DNA of 37,042 nucleotides, taken from NCBI GenBank assembly GCA_002422455.1, contig DIVK01000056.1, forward strand, positions 10,255 to 47,296. The letters are read 5' to 3'. The stretch's first letter is position 1. Every line of letters begins with the position of its first letter. The DNA comes from Rhodoferax sp. UBA6134 (lineage in GTDB: Bacteria; Pseudomonadota; Gammaproteobacteria; Burkholderiales; Burkholderiaceae_C). The position numbers and the translations under genes were made by a program. Below are positions 31,520 to 37,042 of the stretch, piece after piece. Below the pieces are notes generated by a model. That model saw only the letters and a list, made by a program, of their open reading frames with translations. It did no database searches and was not told the DNA's origin.

Positions 31520-34039
31520 TCAGAGTTTTCCCAGGGCGCGCTGCGCCTTGAGTTTCATGTCGCCCGACGCTTCCGAGATGACCTCCTCGATCAGCGCCCG
31601 GGCGCCGTCGTCGTCACCAATGGCGCTGAACTCTTCCGCCAGTGCCAGTTTGGTTGCGAGTGGATCTTCGTGCGTGTCCGGTGTGGTACCGGTATCCTCT
31701 GCGGCGGGTGTATCCCCCAGGTCAAGTGACAGGGTGCCCAGGTCAAACTCCAGCATGCTCAAGTCCGGGGCAGGAGTCGCGTCAGGCGCCGAGCCGGGCA
31801 GTGGTGCCGGCTGGACGGCGCCAGAACCGCCAGTCGCCTGTGACTCGTGCTCCATGCTGTCGGCCGGTGGCAAAGGCAAATCAATGTTGGCGGTTTCCAG
31901 GTCGGGCAGGGAGAATTCGAAAGTGTCCGTCGTGGCTGCTGGCTGTGGTGGCTCAACGGGCGGCACGGCTTGCGTGGCCAATCCGAAATCCAGGTCGATA
32001 GCAGGTGGAGCGGCGGATTCGTCAGCGCGCGGGCCAGCCTTTGATGCTGCGGTGTCGGCCATTGTCTCGCTGGCGGTGCTGGCGGACTCTTCGTCGAACG
32101 AAAAGTCGAGATCCAGGTCCATTGCCCCGCTGTCCGGGGCGGGTGTGGTTTGGGGTGCTGGGGTATCGGCGTTGTCCGCCGGAGTGGGGGTGTCGTCAGT
32201 AGATGCCGCACGTGGCGGTGTCCGGTCTTGCATGCCGGGCTGTCCGCCGGGTTGATACAGGGTGTTGCCGGGGTCAACATTCAGACCAAGTTCGCAAATG
32301 CGTGCCCAGTCCGCCCCTTCACCACCGGTTAGTTTGAAGGCCTGCGTGGCGATTTTTTCAAAATTGCTGGCGTCACGTCGCTTGGAAAAGATGTCAAGCA
32401 ATTTTTGATGGATGGCGATCCGTTCCGGATTGTTGATCAGGGCATCCCTCAAAATCTCCTCGGCCTGCAGATCACGGCCATAGGCGAGGTAAACATCGGC
32501 TTCGGCGACGGGGTCGACGTCGTTTTCTGCATCCAGCTGGCTAGGTGAGTACAGCACGGAGGAGTCGGTCGCGGCACCGTCACTGGTGTCGACACTTTGC
32601 CCGCCACTGGCAGCAAAAAAAGAGTCGGGCTGTACCCGGCTTTCCAGAAAGGTGCTGTCGAGTTGGGCAGCGTTTTTCTTGCGCTGCCTGACCCGGTAGA
32701 GTCCGAAGACCGCCAGCAGGGCAATCGAGCTAACGGCGCCGGCGGGGAGCAATGGATTTTCGATCAATTCATCAACCAGACTGGTTGTCCCCGGCAATTG
32801 CGAGGCCGCTGCCGGACGATGCACCGCTGCTGAGACGGTGGGCCGGGGTGCCGATGCGACAACTTCAACCGGTGACGCGGCTGCGCTTGCTGCCGGAGCC
32901 GCTGCAACAGCACTCGATGTCGCCCCCAGCTTGTTCAGGTCGCTGATGTTCCTGGCGATTTCGGCAGCTCGTTCGGTGGCCTCATTGGCACGGCGTTCCC
33001 TGGCTAACTGGTCTTCCGCGGGTGATTCCTGAAGGGCTCCTTTGGACAGGGTGAGTTTGTCGGGTGTCGTTGCGATGGGCCTCTTGTCCTCCACCTTGGC
33101 ATGCACACTGCCGTTGGCCTGGCGGTCGGCAGTGGCCACCTGAGCGCTGGGTGCGCTGGCCGCCAGTTGTCTGCGAAAAGCGTTGAAGTCCTTGCTTTGC
33201 GCCGTAATGATCCGGGTTGCCTCAGCCGCCGGGGTCGCTTCAGCCTGTTCCGCTGCAGGGATGCTGAGAACTGCACCGGCTCTGACGCGATTGATGTTGC
33301 CGTTCATGAACGCCGTCGGGTTGGTGCGTAGCAGGGCTACCAGCATCTGGTCGAGGGAGACATTGACGGGTTTTGTGGCTGCGGCTATTTTGCCGGCGGT
33401 GTCACCGGACTTGACGGTCACCCTCTCGCTCCCTGCGTCTGATGTCTCGGGTGCAGTGGCTCTGGCTGTGGTTTTAGCGATGCCCTTTCGTGGCTCGATA
33501 ACTTGCGTTGTTGCCGGCAACGGTAACGTTGACGGGACCGGGCGGGGGGGGGTGACGCTGCTGACCTGTGCCTGAGTCGGGACTTGCGCAGGAGTTGGCG
33601 CGGCCGAGGCGGTCTGCCGCAGGCTGGGCGGATCAAACAGCATGGTGTAGTCGCGGACAATGCGCCCCGACGCCCAACTGACTTCAAGAAGCATGTCCAC
33701 GAAAGGGTCGTTGACGCTCCGGTCACTGCTCAGACGAAGATAGGCTCGTCCGTCAGCGCGCCTTTGAAGTGTGGCTTGCAGGCCTGACAGGGCCGGGCTG
33801 TAATCCAGTCCGGCGGCCTGAAACGTTTCCGGCAGAGCGACGGTTGCCTTCAGCGAGGCAGCTTCCTCCGCATTGATGTCCGGAACATCTATTTCCGCAC
33901 GCAAAGGCTCCCCCAGAGCGGACTGAACCACGATGCGACCCAGTGAAAGCGCTGCCGCGTTCGACCCCCATAGGCCGAAAAACGCAGTAGTTGCAATCGC
34001 CATGGCAGTTTTTCGCCAGCGACGTGACTTAGCAATCAA
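31520..34039 (-). CDS. fimV: FimV/HubP-like polar hub protein
   Basis: FimV proteins are inner-membrane, peptidoglycan-binding hubs that organise the cell pole and support type IV pilus twitching. The 839-residue protein has a signal sequence to about residue 30 (ending SNAAALS) and the FimV N-terminal domain (31-135). A Pro/Ala-rich linker, a LysM-like domain (206-262) and a short coiled coil (about 341-370) follow. One membrane helix lies at 432-450, followed by a TPR-like cytoplasmic segment (509-565), a very acidic low-complexity region, and the FimV C-terminal repeat (about 793-839). The start is TTG at 34039, supported by GGAG eight bases upstream; ATG at 34003 is the alternative. Confidence 0.92.
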   Translation of the reverse strand: MIAKSRRWRKTAMAIATTAFFGLWGSNAAALSLGRIVVQSALGEPLRAEIDVPDINAEEAASLKATVALPETFQAAGLDYSPALSGLQATLQRRADGRAYLRLSSDRSVNDPFVDMLLEVSWASGRIVRDYTMLFDPPSLRQTASAAPTPAQVPTQAQVSSVTPPRPVPSTLPLPATTQVIEPRKGIAKTTARATAPETSDAGSERVTVKSGDTAGKIAAATKPVNVSLDQMLVALLRTNPTAFMNGNINRVRAGAVLSIPAAEQAEATPAAEATRIITAQSKDFNAFRRQLAASAPSAQVATADRQANGSVHAKVEDKRPIATTPDKLTLSKGALQESPAEDQLARERRANEATERAAEIARNISDLNKLGATSSAVAAAPAASAAASPVEVVASAPRPTVSAAVHRPAAASQLPGTTSLVDELIENPLLPAGAVSSIALLAVFGLYRVRQRKKNAAQLDSTFLESRVQPDSFFAASGGQSVDTSDGAATDSSVLYSPSQLDAENDVDPVAEADVYLAYGRDLQAEEILRDALINNPERIAIHQKLLDIFSKRRDASNFEKIATQAFKLTGGEGADWARICELGLNVDPGNTLYQPGGQPGMQDRTPPRAASTDDTPTPADNADTPAPQTTPAPDSGAMDLDLDFSFDEESASTASETMADTAASKAGPRADESAAPPAIDLDFGLATQAVPPVEPPQPAATTDTFEFSLPDLETANIDLPLPPADSMEHESQATGGSGAVQPAPLPGSAPDATPAPDLSMLEFDLGTLSLDLGDTPAAEDTGTTPDTHEDPLATKLALAEEFSAIGDDDGARALIEEVISEASGDMKLKAQRALGKL

Positions 34040-34284
34040 TTTGTGGACTCCGATATTCGGGCGACTGGAAAACAGGGCTCATTATGCGAGCAAACGCCTC
34101 GGTGCTTAAAATCTGAAAAGTACCTTAACATCAATGGGTTAGCCTGACAAGCTGAGAAACCTTTTAGCTTTGGATTGCCGGGTGCATGTTTTGATTCGCC
34201 TGATTCTACGTTGCCGGGTGACAACGGTCTGACGCGCCATGTGCAAGGCAGGTCAGGCCATTGGCATGCGATCGCGCTGTTCGT
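34040..34284 (-). other. Intergenic region upstream of fimV
   Basis: This 245-base gap separates asd from fimV, both read on the minus strand. On that strand a CATAAT (about 34080-34085) with TTAAGC 17 bases upstream is a weak candidate fimV promoter. It is AT-richer than its surroundings. I see no clear intrinsic terminator for asd and no small gene. Confidence 0.35.
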
Positions 34285-35421
34285 TCAAGCGCTCAACAAA
34301 ATGCGCAACATGCGGCGCAGTGGCTCGGCAGCACCCCACAACAACTGGTCTCCGATGGTGAATGCGCCAACGTACTCCGGACCCATGGCGAGCTTTCGGA
34401 TGCGTCCCACCGGAATGTCCAGCGTCCCCGTGACGGCCACCGGCGTCAGGTCGCGAATGCTGGCTTCCCGCGTATTGGGCACTACTTTGACCCAGGCGTT
34501 GTCGGCCGCAATCAGGGCTTCGAGGTCGGCGGTGGGTACATTCTTCTTCAGCTTGAAGGTCAGGGCCTGACTGTGACAGCGCATGGCGCCAATGCGCACA
34601 CAGAAGCCATCGACAGGCGTCTCCACCGTGCCAAAAGCAGCGCCTTGACCCAGAATCTTGTTGGTTTCGGCGCCGCCCTTCCATTCTTCACGACTCATGC
34701 CGTCGCCTAGATCCTTGTCGATCCAGGGAATCAGGCTACCGCCCAGGGGTACGCCAAAGTTGGCAGTCTCCATGTTTGTCAGCGTTCGCTGTTTGTGCAG
34801 CACCTTGCGATCAATCTCCAGGATGGCCGATTTGGGGTCGTCCAGCAGAGTTTTGACTTCTGTGTTCAGGGTGCCGAATTGCGTCAGCAGTTCCCGCATG
34901 TGCTGGGCGCCACCGCCCGACGCCGCCTGGTAGGTCATGCTGGTCATCCACTCCACCAGCCCGGCCTTGTACAGGGCGCCCACGCCCATCAGCATGCAGC
35001 TGACCGTGCAATTGCCGCCAATCCAGTTGTTGCCACCTTTGGCCAGCGCCTTCTGGATCACCGGCAGGTTGACCGGGTCCAGCACGATGACCGCATCGTC
35101 GTTCATGCGCAGGGTGGAGGCGGCGTCAATCCAGTGACCGGTCCAGCCCATAGCGCGCAGTTTGGGAAACACCTCGGTGGTGTAATCGCCACCCTGGGCG
35201 CTGACGATGATGTCGCACTTCTTCAGGGTGTCGATGTCGAACGCGTCTTTCAGAGTGGTTTCGTTCTTTGCCTGTGTCGGGGCCTTGCCGCCGGCATTGG
35301 AGGTTGAAAAGAACACCGGCTCGATCAGGTCGAAGTCGCCCTCCGCCTGCATCCGGTCCATCAACACGGAGCCCACCATGCCGCGCCAGCCGACCAGTCC
35401 TACCAGATTGCCAATTTTCAT
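34285..35421 (-). CDS. asd: Aspartate-semialdehyde dehydrogenase
   Basis: Asd reduces aspartyl phosphate to the semialdehyde, feeding lysine, diaminopimelate, threonine and methionine synthesis. The 378-residue protein has the NADP-binding start NLVGLVGWRGMVGSVL. The catalytic Cys138 lies in GGNCTVSCMLMG, and the base His in RIGAMRCHSQA. It is the enteric-type (longer) Asd. The ATG at 35421 is preferred, with AAAGAG upstream; a GTG directly before it (35424) is possible. It follows leuB by 42 bases. Confidence 0.97.
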   Translation of the reverse strand: MKIGNLVGLVGWRGMVGSVLMDRMQAEGDFDLIEPVFFSTSNAGGKAPTQAKNETTLKDAFDIDTLKKCDIIVSAQGGDYTTEVFPKLRAMGWTGHWIDAASTLRMNDDAVIVLDPVNLPVIQKALAKGGNNWIGGNCTVSCMLMGVGALYKAGLVEWMTSMTYQAASGGGAQHMRELLTQFGTLNTEVKTLLDDPKSAILEIDRKVLHKQRTLTNMETANFGVPLGGSLIPWIDKDLGDGMSREEWKGGAETNKILGQGAAFGTVETPVDGFCVRIGAMRCHSQALTFKLKKNVPTADLEALIAADNAWVKVVPNTREASIRDLTPVAVTGTLDIPVGRIRKLAMGPEYVGAFTIGDQLLWGAAEPLRRMLRILLSA

Positions 35422-35463
35422 CACATTGCTCTTTAGTTGATTTGGAATACGGGAATATCGCCG

Positions 35464-36534
35464 TTACGACAGCGCCCTGACCACTGCTGCGCCCATCTCC
35501 TGGGTGCTGACGCGGGTCGTACCCTCGCTGAAGATGTCTGCCGTGCGCAGCCCTTGCGCCAGAACTTTTTGAACGGCAGCTTCGATGCGCTGGGCGGCCG
35601 CTTCCTGGTTCAGGCTGAAGCGCAGCATCATGGCCGCACTCAGAATGGTTGCCAGCGGGTTGGCGATACCTTTGCCGGCGATGTCCGGTGCGCTGCCGTG
35701 GCTGGGTTCGTACAGGCCCTGACTGCCTGCATTCAAACTGGCTGAGGGCAGCATGCCGATGGAGCCGGTCAGCATGGAGGCCTCGTCGCTCAAAATGTCG
35801 CCAAATAAGTTGCCGGTGACGATCACGTCAAATTTTTTCGGTGCACGCACCAGTTGCATGGCGGCGTTGTCCACGTACATGTGGTCAAGCGTCACGTCGG
35901 GATATTCCTTGCCCACTTCGGTGACTACCTCTTTCCAGAACTGGAAGGTCTCCAGCACATTGGCTTTGTCCACACTGGTGACGTGCTTGCTGCGCTTGCG
36001 GGCGGCCTGGAAGGCGACGTGGGCGATACGCTCGATTTCGGGGCGGCTGTAGCGCATGGTGTCGAACGCTTCTTCGGCGCCGGGGAAATGCCCGTCGGTG
36101 GCAATGCGGCGACCGCGCGGTTGACCGAAATAGACGTCACCCGTCAACTCGCGAATGATCAGGATGTCGAGGCCGGCAACCAGCTCGGGCTTCAGGCTGG
36201 AGGCGCCTACCAGTTGCTCGTAGCAAATGGCTGGCCGGAAGTTGGCGAACAGGCCCAGGTTCCTGCGCAGGCCCAGAATTGCCTGCTCGGGGCGCAGTGA
36301 GCGCTCAAGCTTGTCGTATTTCCAGTCACCGACCGCGCCAAACAAAATGGCATCCGCCTCGCGGGCCAGCTTGAGCGTGGCCTCTGGCAGGGGGTGACCA
36401 TGCGCTTCGTAGGCGGCACCGCCGATCAGTGCGGTTTCCATTTCAAATTTCAGGTCGAGTGTGTTCAAAACCTTGACGGCCTCAGCCACAATTTCGGTAC
36501 CAATGCCGTCACCCGGCAATATTGCAATCTTCAT
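35464..36534 (-). CDS. leuB: 3-isopropylmalate dehydrogenase
   Basis: LeuB oxidises and decarboxylates 3-isopropylmalate in leucine synthesis, using NAD. The 356-residue protein has ILPGDGIGTEI at the N-terminus and the substrate-binding RELTGDVYFGQPRG with its Arg and Tyr. The metal-binding Asp pair lies in GNLFGDILSDEASML. The NAD segment is GSAPDIAGKGIANP. It starts 12 bases after leuD. No clear Shine-Dalgarno sequence is visible, so coupling to leuD is likely. Confidence 0.97.
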   Translation of the reverse strand: MKIAILPGDGIGTEIVAEAVKVLNTLDLKFEMETALIGGAAYEAHGHPLPEATLKLAREADAILFGAVGDWKYDKLERSLRPEQAILGLRRNLGLFANFRPAICYEQLVGASSLKPELVAGLDILIIRELTGDVYFGQPRGRRIATDGHFPGAEEAFDTMRYSRPEIERIAHVAFQAARKRSKHVTSVDKANVLETFQFWKEVVTEVGKEYPDVTLDHMYVDNAAMQLVRAPKKFDVIVTGNLFGDILSDEASMLTGSIGMLPSASLNAGSQGLYEPSHGSAPDIAGKGIANPLATILSAAMMLRFSLNQEAAAQRIEAAVQKVLAQGLRTADIFSEGTTRVSTQEMGAAVVRALS

Positions 36535-36546
36535 GATGGATTTGAC

Positions 36547-37042
36547 TCACTCGTGTTGTGTGGCTGTCTGCGCAATCAGTGTGCGGGCCAGCCATGGTTT
36601 CTGTGCAAGGCGCCGGGCTTCAAAGGCCTTGATCTTGTCGGCCTGGCGCAAGGTCAGACCAATGTCATCAAAGCCATTGAGCAGGCAGTACTTGCGAAAT
36701 GCCTGCACCTCGAAAGGCAGTTCTTCGCCGTTCGGCTTGATGATGAGCTGGCGCTCCAGATCGACGGTCAGCGAATAGCCGGGGAAAGCCTGAACTTCGT
36801 CAAACAGTTGTGCCACTTGTGATTCGGGTAAGACAATGGGGAGCAGGCCGTTTTTGAAGCAGTTGTTGAAGAAGATGTCGGCAAAGCTCGGTGCAATGAT
36901 GGCTCGCAAGCCGTACTGGTCGATGGCCCACGGCGCGTGTTCGCGCGAGGAGCCGCAGCCGAAGTTCTTGCGCGCCAGCAGGATGGATGCGCCGGCGTAG
37001 CGAGGCTGGTTCAGCACGAAGTCGGGATTCGGTTTGCGTGAG
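36547..37042 (-). CDS. leuD: 3-isopropylmalate dehydratase small subunit, N-terminus cut off
   Basis: LeuD with LeuC isomerises 2- to 3-isopropylmalate. The frame is open to the window edge, so the first in-frame GTG (37017) is internal; 164 residues are seen, beginning SRKPNPDFVLNQPRY. The hallmark ARKNFGCGSSREHAPWA and IIAPSFADIFFNNCFKNGLLPI segments are present. About 50 residues of the usual length are missing. LeuC would be expected just beyond the right edge. Confidence 0.95.
   Translation of the reverse strand, partial: SRKPNPDFVLNQPRYAGASILLARKNFGCGSSREHAPWAIDQYGLRAIIAPSFADIFFNNCFKNGLLPIVLPESQVAQLFDEVQAFPGYSLTVDLERQLIIKPNGEELPFEVQAFRKYCLLNGFDDIGLTLRQADKIKAFEARRLAQKPWLARTLIAQTATQHE

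Overview
This window is a GC-rich stretch of chromosome whose gene order and protein sequences point to a betaproteobacterium of the order Burkholderiales. The family Comamonadaceae (a Rhodoferax- or Polaromonas-like genus) is the best guess. That placement is inferred from gene order, protein style and the short dispersed repeats; no database search was possible. About 41 protein genes fill nearly all of the sequence. I see no insertion sequence, prophage, CRISPR array, tRNA or rRNA gene. The rluC gene at the left edge and the leuD gene at the right edge are cut by the window ends.

Layout. (1) 1-2792, + strand: rluC-type pseudouridine synthase (partial), a HAD phosphatase, a small Rieske protein and an S49 peptidase. 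(2) 2901-4285, - strand: an RsmI-like methyltransferase and a Maf pyrophosphatase, divergent from (3). (3) 4311-10865, + strand: the yceD-rpmF-plsX-fabH-fabD-fabG-acpP-fabF ribosome and fatty-acid cluster. (4) 10921-12943: a YgfX-like membrane protein and a DegQ/MucD protease. (5) 12944-13433: the only gap over 300 bases, holding a strong intrinsic terminator just upstream of lepA. (6) 13434-21391, + strand: lepA-lepB-DUF4845-rnc-era-recO-pdxJ-acpS-nagZ, mostly joined by stop/start overlaps. (7) 21466-24403: small accessory genes (a 75-residue unknown, a SUI1/YciH protein, a DUF3820 protein, an atypical NRAMP transporter, a YgjP-like metalloprotease). (8) 24447-26727: lysS and a divergent yggT. 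(9) 26785-37042, - strand: leuD-leuB-asd-fimV-truA-trpF-trpB-trpA-accD, read right to left.

The window is mainly core metabolism and macromolecule synthesis. It encodes fatty-acid initiation and elongation, with the carrier protein (acpP), its activating enzyme (acpS) and one acetyl-CoA carboxylase subunit (accD). It also encodes RNA and ribosome maturation (rluC, rnc, era, truA, yceD, lepA), protein export and quality control (lepB, sppA, degQ), PLP, leucine, tryptophan and aspartate-family synthesis, and cell-wall recycling (nagZ).

I found no convincing new multi-gene system. The observations most worth checking are: the short transcription unit or attenuator before lepA; the lack of an rpoE-rseA-rseB block before the degQ/mucD gene; the NRAMP-family protein lacking the usual metal-binding motifs; two oppositely oriented copies of one intergenic repeat; and a palindromic repeat that supplies the end of a small gene.
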